Below are positions 41,939 to 49,900 of a DNA stretch of 64,000 nucleotides, in pieces. The DNA comes from Bacillota bacterium (GTDB taxonomy: Bacteria; Bacillota; Clostridia; DSM-8532), in assembly GCA_023415825.1 (NCBI GenBank), contig JAEZJF010000006.1:319206-383205 (forward strand), given 5' to 3'. The position numbers were made by a program, and so were the translations under genes. The notes below the pieces were generated by a model. That model was given only the letters and a program-made list of their open reading frames with translations, was not told where the DNA came from and made no database searches. Numbering within the stretch: position 1 is the first letter of the stretch; every line of letters begins with the position of its first letter.

Positions 41939-43498
41939 TTAGCCTTTAAAGGCCGTTGGAGAGAGATTCGTTATGGATTTGAACTTGCTTAGAAAATATT
42001 TTGGATCATTGAAGCCCACTGTTCGTGCTATCTCAATAATCTTCATGTCGGTACGTCTCAAAAGCTTCTTGGCTTCGTCGATCCTAACAGCGTTAAGGTA
42101 ATCGTTAAATTGCATTCCTGTGGATTTTTTGAATATCTGCCCCAGATAGACTGGATTCAAGTAAAAGATCCTTGCTACGTTCTTCAGTTTTATATCTCCG
42201 GCATAATTCTGTTTGATATAGTTTTTGACTTCATTGATGACGCTTTGCGAATTTCCCTGTCTGGCACTGTTAAGATAGGAAGCGGCATATATACAGTGTT
42301 GGAGGAAATAATCCTTAAGCTTTTCCATGGTCATGTGCCCCATACCTTTATCAAGCACCACCCCCATCAGTGAAAATGCATCCGGATTGACATTCAAATC
42401 TGTCATCATTTTGATCAACTCTAGTTCAAAGTTTTTCAAATAAGCAAGAATGGCTTCTGGAGCAAGGTTTTCCAATGAAAACATATCAAAGAGGACTTTA
42501 ATATTTTTCTCAATTTCTGCTGGTTCAAAGCTTCGAATTTTATCCAGCAAGGCATTTATATTGCCGCAGCCCAATTCGTATTTAAGGGGAGCATTCTGAA
42601 TATCCCTGTAATTAATAACTTTACCTTCCCCTATAAAAAACCTGTATTTTAGCGATTCCAGCGCTTGCCGATAAATGGTTGCCATCCCCACCGGACCTTT
42701 TTCCTGTGAACTCACAGCTTCCCAAACAGAAAGAGGAAGCGCGCCCATAAGCTTTTTAAGAAGTGTTGAAGCAAAGTTTTCGATTGTCTCAAAAAAAGGC
42801 ATTCTGCTGCTTATGAAAATACCCAATCTTTCATTTTCATCCTCAAACAAATTGAGATGAAAAGCTGGCCCAAGTTCAGCTTCTATGAGCTTTCTTGCCT
42901 CATCATGCATATTGGTATACGATTCGTCTGTTGATTCAGATTGTTTACTTTTTTCTATTTCAAAGAGGATGCAGCGTACCGCTTCATTAGGATTGATGCC
43001 TAACAGCAGGCTTATTCGGTTGAACAGAGATTTTTTTGACTCCCCTTTAATGAGTCGCCTTATGGACTGGCTGGCAATGAAAGAAAGCTGTTTATTGGTA
43101 TTTTCTGCGTTTTTCTTTTCTTCAATTATTGAAGCAACAAGCTTGGAAATGACGGCCTCAACTTCTTCACTGTCCAATGGCTTTAAAAGGTAGTCACTCA
43201 CATTGTACGTCATAGCTCTTTTTGCATAGGTGAAATCGTCATAACCGCTTAAAATAACGAATTTTGCTGATGAGCGCAACCTTTCCTTAGACAGTCTTAT
43301 AAACTCAAGTCCGTCCATGACAGGCATTCGGATATCGGTCACAACCAGATCCGGATTGCTGAGCTTAATCATCTCAAGCGCATCTTCACCATTGGAGGCT
43401 TCACCACATATCGTAAAGCCGTACGATGTCCAGTTGACCATTATCCTCAAGCCTTCCAGCATGTAGGGTTCATCATCGACCAGCAATACCTTCAGCAT
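41939..43498 (-). CDS. Second YesN-type response regulator with AraC domain
   Basis: This 519-residue regulator starts MLKVLLVDDEPYMLEGLRI, with acceptor Asp near residue 55 (VVTDIRMPVMDG) and a C-terminal AraC domain (IKLKNVARIFYLNPVYLGQI; IIEIARTVGFNDPKYFLSKF). It has the same layout as the regulator at 38525-40096 but its middle region differs. It is the first gene of the regulator-kinase-regulator string, and its stop codon overlaps the upstream kinase ATG. One kinase with two flanking regulators raises the question of which is phosphorylated. Confidence 0.9.
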   Translation of the reverse strand: MLKVLLVDDEPYMLEGLRIMVNWTSYGFTICGEASNGEDALEMIKLSNPDLVVTDIRMPVMDGLEFIRLSKERLRSSAKFVILSGYDDFTYAKRAMTYNVSDYLLKPLDSEEVEAVISKLVASIIEEKKNAENTNKQLSFIASQSIRRLIKGESKKSLFNRISLLLGINPNEAVRCILFEIEKSKQSESTDESYTNMHDEARKLIEAELGPAFHLNLFEDENERLGIFISSRMPFFETIENFASTLLKKLMGALPLSVWEAVSSQEKGPVGMATIYRQALESLKYRFFIGEGKVINYRDIQNAPLKYELGCGNINALLDKIRSFEPAEIEKNIKVLFDMFSLENLAPEAILAYLKNFELELIKMMTDLNVNPDAFSLMGVVLDKGMGHMTMEKLKDYFLQHCIYAASYLNSARQGNSQSVINEVKNYIKQNYAGDIKLKNVARIFYLNPVYLGQIFKKSTGMQFNDYLNAVRIDEAKKLLRRTDMKIIEIARTVGFNDPKYFLSKFKSITNLSPTAFKG

Positions 43499-43664
43499 AA
43501 TGCTAAAGCCTTTCTTTGTTCAGCTAAAGGAAAAATTTGAGTATTCCCCATTATTATCCTTCAAATAAATTCAAACTGTCAATCAAAAATATGACATGCA
43601 GTTGTCAGGTTTTTTGCTATATAATTCAATTGTAAATCTTATTTGGAAAGAGAGGCTGTATGTT

Positions 43665-44195
43665 ATGAGTATCTTTGGAACAGGGAAAAATAACAATTTT
43701 GAACCTGAAATTGTTACATTAAGTGAGCCAATTAAGGCAACAGGGTTGACTATAAAAACTGACATCAAAAATATCTTTTGTGATGTCACTAAAATTACTA
43801 AGACATACATGAGCTATAAAAATAAGTATGGCATACCCAATCAAAAGAAGTCTTGGGAATATGTATCATTAAGTGATCATTTTGACGAAAATAAAGCATG
43901 GAACTATTCTACCGGGCATGTTGTAACAGATATTGATAGTGATATTCCTGAAGTGTTTATATCTTTTGAAATTCCAGCAGGCACGTATGCCGTTTTCCCC
44001 ATTAGACCAAAATCTAAATTGCTGCTGGGCTTAACTATTGGTAAAACAAAACAATATATTTATAACAATTGGTTACTAAAATCCAAGTATGAGTTTGCAG
44101 GTTACGAATTTGAATATAATAATGAAAAAATGTGTCAGGAAAGCCCAACCTATATTGATTTGTATGTTGGTATAAAAGAAAAAAATCAGGGATAA
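43665..44195 (+). CDS. GyrI/Cass2-like effector-binding domain protein
   Basis: This 176-residue protein has no DNA-binding part. Its central segment, AWNYSTGHVVTDIDSDIPEV followed by SFEIPAGTYAVFPI, matches the GyrI-like/AraC effector-binding fold (SHS2 pair), which binds hydrophobic or cationic small molecules. The frame is open from 43596, but ATG 43665 has GAGAGG upstream. It is a lone plus-strand gene with A+T-rich base use compared with its neighbours, possibly acquired. Confidence 0.6.
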   Translation: MSIFGTGKNNNFEPEIVTLSEPIKATGLTIKTDIKNIFCDVTKITKTYMSYKNKYGIPNQKKSWEYVSLSDHFDENKAWNYSTGHVVTDIDSDIPEVFISFEIPAGTYAVFPIRPKSKLLLGLTIGKTKQYIYNNWLLKSKYEFAGYEFEYNNEKMCQESPTYIDLYVGIKEKNQG

Positions 44196-44275
44196 ATAGT
44201 ATGTTTTTTGTGCTATCTGAATATGTAGCACCCTACAGGAGGCTTAGCGAGCGATTTGAAGTATAAGCTTTCGAA

Positions 44276-45058
44276 TTAGCGAGAGCACTCAGGTATCAGT
44301 TTTACTGACAAACACCCCTCTATAGAAAGCTCAGCGGCTTCGGGTAAATACACATTCTTAATTTCACGTACATAGCTATCTTCGATTCCAAATACTTCAT
44401 TCACGTCACCATCATCTGAATAAAGATTACCCATACCTGAAACTGCAACGATGTTGTAAGTACCAGCTTTGAAATCTATTCCGACTTCATAATTTCCTGT
44501 TGAGAGATCTATTGCACTAGAAGTATCATACGTGCGACCCGAAAAACCGTCATCAACTGATCTATAAACAATTTTAATCGTTAAATGTCCATATACGATC
44601 AGAGGAATATCTTTCGGTAGTTTCAGACCTTTGAAAGACGATACAAATCCTTTTTCAATACCGAACGATTCATTAATTCCGTCATCTGAACTATAAAGAT
44701 TACCGCACCCTGAAATAGCAGTAACATTGCACTTACCGACCGGAATATCAATACCTGCGGTATAAAAGCCAGTGGATAATGTATAAGTATTGGCTGTATT
44801 AGATAAATCCACATTTTGAGCATTCGCAGCTGAAACAGAGGGAATTGCTTTATCTTCTTCGTTATTAACTAGAGGAGATCTGCAATACTCACACTCGCAA
44901 CCAGAATTGCTGATTATTAATTTCTTAGCTCCACAACTGGAACATTCAATTACTCTTTGTTGGGTGACTGAGATTTGCTCGGTATGATCTTGACATTCCT
45001 CTGCCTTCTTTTTATGTTTTTCTTTGCTTAAAAAAAGCTTGAATATTCCCTTCCCCAT
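44276..45058 (-). CDS. Zinc-ribbon protein with duplicated ~75-residue domain
   Basis: This 260-residue protein has a basic N terminus, a zinc ribbon (CSSCGAKKLI, then CECEYCRSPL, residues ~40-62), and two tandem copies of a domain of about 75 residues. Repeat 1 (about 92-165) reads LSTGFYTAGIDIPVGKCNVT with SGCGNLYSSDDGINESFGIE; repeat 2 (about 185-258) reads LSTGNYEVGIDFKAGTYNIV with SGMGNLYSDDGDVNEVFGIE. The repeated domain is seen in other Firmicutes proteins and its function is unknown. ATG 45058 has GAGGAG nine bases before it; the TTG at 45064 is too close to the site. Confidence 0.7.
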   Translation of the reverse strand: MGKGIFKLFLSKEKHKKKAEECQDHTEQISVTQQRVIECSSCGAKKLIISNSGCECEYCRSPLVNNEEDKAIPSVSAANAQNVDLSNTANTYTLSTGFYTAGIDIPVGKCNVTAISGCGNLYSSDDGINESFGIEKGFVSSFKGLKLPKDIPLIVYGHLTIKIVYRSVDDGFSGRTYDTSSAIDLSTGNYEVGIDFKAGTYNIVAVSGMGNLYSDDGDVNEVFGIEDSYVREIKNVYLPEAAELSIEGCLSVKLIPECSR

Positions 45059-45225
45059 CTTCAATTTCTCCTCTATTAAGCTCTTTTACTTCAAGCGACT
45101 GCATCTTTTTCTACTACATAACTTTTATACCGCTCTTGAAATAAATGTCCTCATCTCTCTTACTTCAAATTATACCAGTAAACAAGGGCTAAACAAAGGA
45201 TCAAGACTTATTTTTATCATAAATT

Positions 45226-45405
45226 TTATTTAGTCAAATAATAATATAATGCTGCGAGTATAAAAATAATGTTACAAACTATCAATGTTAACTTTGTCGT
45301 TTTTACTGAGAATTTAGCAAGTATTCTTAATCTTATCCAAAATCCTAAATTAAGCATGATTAAACCGAATAAACAAAAAGTTACATATTTCAAAATATCC
45401 AACAA
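45226..45405 (-). CDS. Putative 59-residue two-helix membrane protein
   Basis: This frame was read by eye in the A+T-rich gap on the minus strand. It starts at TTG 45405 (or the adjacent TTG 45402) and encodes LDILKYVTFCLFGLIMLNLG, a short basic loop (IRLRILAKFSVKTTK), then a second helix LTLIVCNIIFILAALYYYL, and stops at 45226. GGTGGTGAT lies eight bases before the start and a promoter-like pair sits 70 bp upstream. The hydrophobic segments and positive loop are coherent, but there is no homology call. Nothing is recognisable in 45065-45225. Confidence 0.45.
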   Translation of the reverse strand: MLDILKYVTFCLFGLIMLNLGFWIRLRILAKFSVKTTKLTLIVCNIIFILAALYYYLTK

Positions 45406-45474
45406 TATTTATCACCACCAATTTTCTGATACTTTAATGATATACATCATTAAAAATCTTGGTTTTCTCCTCTT

Positions 45475-45503
45475 TTTATATCGATTTCTTTAAATGTTTG
45501 CAA
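45475..45503 (-). promoter_or_regulatory. Promoter candidate for the 59-residue gene
   Basis: On the minus strand TTGCAA (45498-45503) and TATAAA (45475-45480) are 17 bp apart. The region lies just after the terminator of the channel gene, so a new transcript would be needed for anything downstream. Confidence 0.5.
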
Positions 45504-45520
45504 GAGGTGGCAGGAGGATT

Positions 45521-45555
45521 AAAATAAAAGGCTCGGGTTTGTCCCAAGCCTTTCC
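45521..45555 (-). terminator. Terminator of the channel gene
   Basis: On the minus strand AAAGGCTTGGG-acaaa-CCCGAGCCTTT (11-bp stem with one G-T pair) is followed by TATTTT. It is 24 bp downstream of the channel gene stop. Confidence 0.8.
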
Positions 45556-45578
45556 TTCTACTATAGAGGGTCGAAGCC

Positions 45579-47447
45579 CTATTGGTCTGCAATAACGATG
45601 ATACAATCTTCATAAGAGAAGGTTATCGTCTCAGACTTTTTGGGGTTTACTCTAATACCGTAGCTTGCATCAGCATCCCCCTGCCTGGAAGATAGGATAT
45701 AGCCAATTGCCACCTCGCCCTTTAACCGTGCGGCCTCAACCACTGTATAAAAATTGACGGGCCTGCCGGATAACACATAATCCTTGGAAGGTTTGATGTA
45801 AATTTCAGAGCCATCGGCATCGAACAAATCCTGCAAGACGGCATTGAGCTTCGGATTTTCAGAAACCTGAGCCATAATGAGGCTTACAAGCTTTTCGCTC
45901 ACAATGAAGTCATTGACCTTTGTCACTTCAGCTAGTTTTTTATTCCTGAAATCCATGATTTCGCTGACCACAGAGAACCTTGCGCCGGTTTTCTCAGAAA
46001 TATCTCTAAGGTGGAGTAGGGTGATCAATACACTGGAGTCGGCTTCCTGAACGTCTTTATGATCATCACAAAGAATAATGACGTGGTCATAATTCTTCTC
46101 AATGAGCTTGTCAAGGACTTCACGGTTCTCCGGGCTTTCCTTGACCAACTCGATTTCCTGATTGGACATTTGCGATATAATTTTTTCCAGAGCCTCATTA
46201 TCAATATTCTTGCTGACTAGGGTCAAGCGAGAACCTTTCATCACATAGTTGTCTAATTCCCTGATGGTGTTGATAGCGGTTTGGTTCCAGCCTAAAAGTA
46301 ATGTTTTTTCCAGGTCTGCCCTGGATCTTGAAGACTCATTCACAAGGCAGTCGGTGTTTATGGCGATTGGATTGGCATTGACAATAACCTTATCGTCATC
46401 CTCGGCGATAGCAATGATCTGATCTCCTTTTTGAATCAATGTATTCATGGGAGGATTGACAGCGGTTTTACCCCCGGAGCAAACACCCAAAACAGCGGAG
46501 GCATCAAACATTTGAAGGGATTCTCCAAAGGTTTTTCCGAAAAGCTCGGGACAATCACTGAAGTAGATTTCATCCCCGCCAAAATCAAGAAGCTCGGTAT
46601 AAACGGTTGAAAGGCCCGGTTGGCGACAGGTTTGCGCCATAATTCTGGCGATGAGAGTTTCGGTGCATACAATCTCTACTTGATGTTGACCGGCTATTTG
46701 GGCCACTTCCATATTTTTAGGTTCATTCAATGTGGCAACAATATTATAGGGCTTTTCACGTTTGTTTGGATTATTGGTAATGGCCAGAATGGTCTTAATG
46801 ACATTGGAGTCATTATTTTCGAGAATAATAATGGAGTGAGAGGCATTCAAATTGGCAATTTCCAGGTCGTCAATATCAATAGGATTGCCCTGTCGGGTGA
46901 CAATCACCGTATTTCTGGTATCAGGGATGCGCTCCTTGATTTCATCATCCATCTCCATCTTGTCCTTGTTGCCAAGAATAACGATGCAGCTCTTTTTTTT
47001 ATTACTGTTGGCTTCAATCAGCTCACTGATAATGGTGAAAATGCTCTCAGACCAGCCCAGGATAACGGTATGGTTATCTTCCAGGACTACTGAGCGGCCC
47101 TTTCTGAGCGCCTCAAGCTTGGATTCGATAGCATTATTGATTAAGCCTATCAATAAACTGATGATGAAAATTCCCGCAAGTGTCATAATAAACATGGCGA
47201 ATAGGAAGGTCACAGTACCTGTATCGCCGCCAAGGGTTCCTGCATCAAGAGTCCTATTAAGACTCATCCAGATAATTTCAACGATGCTTGCTTCTGGAGC
47301 GGCATTTGTAAGAACAACAAAGCTTGATACAATCAGGATTATCAGCACTGTGACAATGGCTAGTGAACCTAGTAACGCTCCGGTTCCTTTAGCCATCAGA
47401 TTGTCAAATTTGTAACGCAGCTTTTGAGAGAAACTCACCTTTTTCAT
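45579..47447 (-). CDS. CASTOR/POLLUX-like (DMI1-family) ion channel with RCK-like domains
   Basis: This 622-residue protein has two membrane helices in the first ~115 residues (LGSLAIVTVLIILIVSSFVV; FLFAMFIMTLAGIFIISLLI) with a pore-like loop between them (SLNRTLDAGTLGGDTG), then two tandem Rossmann-type RCK domains (HTVILGWSESIFTIISELIE near residue 128; LLGWNQTAINTIRELDNYV near residue 400). This fits bacterial relatives of plant CASTOR/POLLUX channels, which conduct cations and are gated by Ca2+. The frame is open to 47609; ATG 47447 with GGAGG was chosen. The gene is monocistronic. Confidence 0.8.
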   Translation of the reverse strand: MKKVSFSQKLRYKFDNLMAKGTGALLGSLAIVTVLIILIVSSFVVLTNAAPEASIVEIIWMSLNRTLDAGTLGGDTGTVTFLFAMFIMTLAGIFIISLLIGLINNAIESKLEALRKGRSVVLEDNHTVILGWSESIFTIISELIEANSNKKKSCIVILGNKDKMEMDDEIKERIPDTRNTVIVTRQGNPIDIDDLEIANLNASHSIIILENNDSNVIKTILAITNNPNKREKPYNIVATLNEPKNMEVAQIAGQHQVEIVCTETLIARIMAQTCRQPGLSTVYTELLDFGGDEIYFSDCPELFGKTFGESLQMFDASAVLGVCSGGKTAVNPPMNTLIQKGDQIIAIAEDDDKVIVNANPIAINTDCLVNESSRSRADLEKTLLLGWNQTAINTIRELDNYVMKGSRLTLVSKNIDNEALEKIISQMSNQEIELVKESPENREVLDKLIEKNYDHVIILCDDHKDVQEADSSVLITLLHLRDISEKTGARFSVVSEIMDFRNKKLAEVTKVNDFIVSEKLVSLIMAQVSENPKLNAVLQDLFDADGSEIYIKPSKDYVLSGRPVNFYTVVEAARLKGEVAIGYILSSRQGDADASYGIRVNPKKSETITFSYEDCIIVIADQ

Positions 47448-47580
47448 AAGAATACTTCCTCCATTTTCTATAAAGACCATTTTATAATGACCCCGGAAGA
47501 CATATCGACAAATAACATATTGTTCTAAATATATGTTTTTTTGTTTTGTCATCATTAAGGAGGGGAGGAAAAACTTTCCC

Positions 47581-47609
47581 TTGACAATTTCCAAGCTCCC
47601 GCATATCAT
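47581..47609 (+). promoter_or_regulatory. Promoter of the MutS2-like/ABC-2 operon
   Basis: TTGACA (47581-47586) and TATCAT (47604-47609) lie 17 bp apart on the plus strand. Transcription would begin near 47616, giving a leader of about 310 nt before the first full-length gene. Confidence 0.7.
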
Positions 47610-47654
47610 GAAAAGGAAATGGTGTTCATAAGAACACGTAAATGAGGAGTTTTG

Positions 47655-47678
47655 ATGTCGGTTATATACTTGGCTTAA
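47655..47678 (+). CDS. Putative leader peptide MSVIYLA
   Basis: ATG TCG GTT ATA TAC TTG GCT TAA follows GAGGAG with a 5-nt gap, one of the best ribosome binding sites in the region. Eight codons including stop, and its place between a promoter and two terminators, point to a translated sensor of ribosome stalling, as in antibiotic-inducible operons. It could be chance, as the frame is very short. Confidence 0.4.
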   Translation: MSVIYLA

Positions 47679-47797
47679 ACCAGTTTAATAGGTTCAAATG
47701 AGTAAAACAGAAGGCCTTTCGGGGTTTATTTTGTGTTACTGTTTGAATAAAACTGTAAGTCAAGGACAAACATGGCACCTGAAAGAAGATAATCAGC

Positions 47798-47826
47798 GCC
47801 GTTCGTCATTGCGAACGGCCTTTTTG
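47798..47826 (+). terminator. First leader terminator
   Basis: GCCGTTCG-tcattg-CGAACGGC is a perfect 8-bp stem followed by C and five T. It precedes any full-length gene on the transcript, so it must be conditional or must act on short leader RNA. Confidence 0.8.
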
Positions 47827-47871
47827 TATTCTTTTTCGTAGGTCCCATTACCGAACCGGCTCTTTATTTAA

Positions 47872-47906
47872 GGCTGCGTGCGATGGTTTGTCGGCGCAGC
47901 TTTTTT
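47872..47906 (+). terminator. Second leader terminator
   Basis: GCTGCG and CGCAGC (6 bp, with a further partial stem inside the loop) are followed by six T. It ends 24 bp before the start codon of the MutS2-like gene. Confidence 0.65.
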
Positions 47907-47929
47907 ACGTTGAACAGGAGGAAATTACA

Positions 47930-49885
47930 ATGAATCAAACTTCTATGGACATTTTGGAATACAACAAGATCAAGCAAATGCTGGAAGGTCTTGCGGTATC
48001 AAGCATGGGTAAAGAGCTCATTTCCAAGCTCAGACCCGAAACTGATATAAACATTATTGAAAACTGGCTGGAAGAAACCAGTGAAGCGCGGAAGCTTCTG
48101 GATAAGGGCTCCAGTGTTCCTTTGAGCAGTCTTAACGGGATAGAAAAGCTCATGGAAAAACTCGGTAAGGTAACAGCACTCCAACCCGATGAGTTGTGGA
48201 TTCTCAGGAATATGCTTGTAGGTGCGGGAAGGCTTATGCGCTATATGCGAGACCGCTTGATGCTTGCTCACAAGGTCGCTTCCTATGCCTCATCCATGTA
48301 TGAGCTTTCGGATTTATCAGATGAAATTGACCGCTGTATCCTGGATAACCGTGTCGATGACAAGGCTTCCTCTGAGCTTGCCCGGACCCGCAAGCGGATA
48401 GGCATTGTGGAGGAACGTATTGAAAGTAAGCTTGATAGCATCTTAAGATCACCGGCTTACAAGGATATGCTGCAGGATGCTGTGGTCAGCGTACGGGGCG
48501 GCAGCTATGTCATCCCTGTAAAGCGGGAGCACAAGCGTGCCATGGACGGATCGGTCATGGACATTTCCTCCAGTGGTTCCACCGTCTTTATTGAGCCTGC
48601 AGCTATCAAAGCATTGAAATCAGAGCTTGACTTTTTGCGTATAGAAGAGGAAAAGGAGGTCTTCAAGATTCTCTCCCTCTTAACCGGCATGGCTGAAAGT
48701 TATAGAAAAGAAATCCTCATCAATATTCAGACCATGGCTCACTATGATTTTCTCTTTGCCAAGGCGAAGCTGGCCAATAGTATGAATGCTACCTCCCCTA
48801 CCGTTAATCTGGAGAACAGGATTAACATCCGGCAAGGCCGTCATCCTTTGATCGGGGGTAATGCCATTCCACTGGATTTCTCCATCGGAGGCGATTATCG
48901 GTCATTGGTCATAACAGGGCCCAATACCGGAGGCAAGACTGTTGTGCTAAAAACGGTGGGCCTGTTCTGCCTCATGGCTCAATCGGGGCTACATGTTCCA
49001 GCAGATACCGGCACGGAGGTGGCCATCTTTGCCGATATTCTGGCTGATATTGGGGATGGGCAAAGCATTGAGCAATCCCTAAGCACCTTCTCTTCCCATA
49101 TCCGGAACATCATCAGCATCCTGAAGTGTGCCACTGCCAATACTCTGGTCATTATGGATGAGCTGGGAACTGGAACTGATCCTGCCGAAGGCATGGGCCT
49201 TGCCATCGCAGTTATGGAAAAGCTGTATGAGAAAGGTTGCATCATGGTTTGCACCACCCACTACAGTGAAATTAAAGAGTTTGCACGTACAACTCCGGGC
49301 TTTAAAAATGGCTGCATGCTCTTTGACACCGCTACCCTCCTCCCCCTCTATCAGCTCAGCATAGGTATTCCGGGGGAAAGCAATGCCTTCTTGATTTCCC
49401 TCAGGCTAGGCATGGATCCCGAGCTTATCGAAAGAGCCCATAGCATTACGTACAAAGAGGAACATCATTATGAGAAACCTCATGAAGCAATACTGGAGCA
49501 AAAGCCTGGCATCCTTTTAAACGAAGAGATTATTTCAACCCATGAAGAACTCAAAAGCCAATCCGTCAGAAGAATGGATGCCAAAAAGAAAGCAGAAAAG
49601 CTAAAGGTAGATTCCCCCTATAAGCTAGGTGACTGCGTCTTTGTAACCAGTATGAACCGAACGGGCATCATCTGCGAACTGGAGAACCCCAGGGGCGAAA
49701 TTGGCGTCATGGTGATGAAGAAGCGATTCACTGTCAACAAAAAGCGCCTGCGTCCGTTTATTGACGGAAAGGATCTTTACCCGGAGGAATACGATCTGGA
49801 TATTGTGCTGGAGAGCAAGGATTATCGAAGAAATAAGAAGACCATGGGCAAACGCCATGTCGATGGGCTAACATTAGAGCACTAG
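47930..49885 (+). CDS. MutS2-like ATPase lacking the Smr domain
   Basis: This 651-residue protein has the MutS2 core (YVIPVKREHKRAMDGSVMD clamp region; Walker A ITGPNTGGKTVVLKTVGLFC near residue 330; Walker B VIMDELGTGTDPAEG near 408) and a late beta-barrel/KOW-like stretch (YKLGDCVFVTSMNRTGIICE). It ends around where the Smr nuclease domain would begin in ~790-residue MutS2, so that domain is absent. MutS2 proteins are now linked to collided-ribosome rescue or recombination control rather than mismatch repair. The start ATG 47930 has AGGAGG. It is followed by a three-gene ABC transporter 15 bp later, in one operon. Confidence 0.85.
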   Translation: MNQTSMDILEYNKIKQMLEGLAVSSMGKELISKLRPETDINIIENWLEETSEARKLLDKGSSVPLSSLNGIEKLMEKLGKVTALQPDELWILRNMLVGAGRLMRYMRDRLMLAHKVASYASSMYELSDLSDEIDRCILDNRVDDKASSELARTRKRIGIVEERIESKLDSILRSPAYKDMLQDAVVSVRGGSYVIPVKREHKRAMDGSVMDISSSGSTVFIEPAAIKALKSELDFLRIEEEKEVFKILSLLTGMAESYRKEILINIQTMAHYDFLFAKAKLANSMNATSPTVNLENRINIRQGRHPLIGGNAIPLDFSIGGDYRSLVITGPNTGGKTVVLKTVGLFCLMAQSGLHVPADTGTEVAIFADILADIGDGQSIEQSLSTFSSHIRNIISILKCATANTLVIMDELGTGTDPAEGMGLAIAVMEKLYEKGCIMVCTTHYSEIKEFARTTPGFKNGCMLFDTATLLPLYQLSIGIPGESNAFLISLRLGMDPELIERAHSITYKEEHHYEKPHEAILEQKPGILLNEEIISTHEELKSQSVRRMDAKKKAEKLKVDSPYKLGDCVFVTSMNRTGIICELENPRGEIGVMVMKKRFTVNKKRLRPFIDGKDLYPEEYDLDIVLESKDYRRNKKTMGKRHVDGLTLEH

Positions 49886-49900
49886 AAAGGATAGAGAGGT

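Larger units (their letters stand above)
47616..47929 (+). promoter_or_regulatory. Attenuator-like leader before the MutS2-like gene
   Basis: The leader contains, in order: a small hairpin GTGTTC-ataa-GAACAC (47623-47638); GAGGAG followed by an 8-codon open frame (47655-47678); a terminator at 47798-47826; and a second terminator at 47872-47906, only 24 bp from the start codon of the next gene. GCGCCG at 47796-47801 is complementary to CGGCGC inside the second terminator, so alternative pairing is possible. The design resembles ribosome-mediated attenuation. It explains the 480-bp gap, which holds no larger gene. Confidence 0.6.

Noticed and set aside
45269..45493. Plus-strand 74-codon frame in the A+T-rich gap
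   Set aside because: It has no ribosome binding site, and the minus strand over the same bases shows a promoter, a site and a clean two-helix protein.
46852..47415. Plus-strand 187-codon frame opposite the channel gene
   Set aside because: It is the antisense reading of the RCK and membrane part, with no start site; the channel reading is coherent in domains.
47771..47793. Second mini-ORF in the leader (MAPERR) as a leader peptide
   Set aside because: Its ribosome binding site is weak and it directly abuts the first terminator; the upstream MSVIYLA frame is the better candidate.
47930..49885. Calling the MutS2-like gene a mismatch-repair MutS
   Set aside because: It lacks the mismatch-recognition N-terminal domain (no FxE motif region) and matches the MutS2 core order; the length and start are those of MutS2 without Smr.
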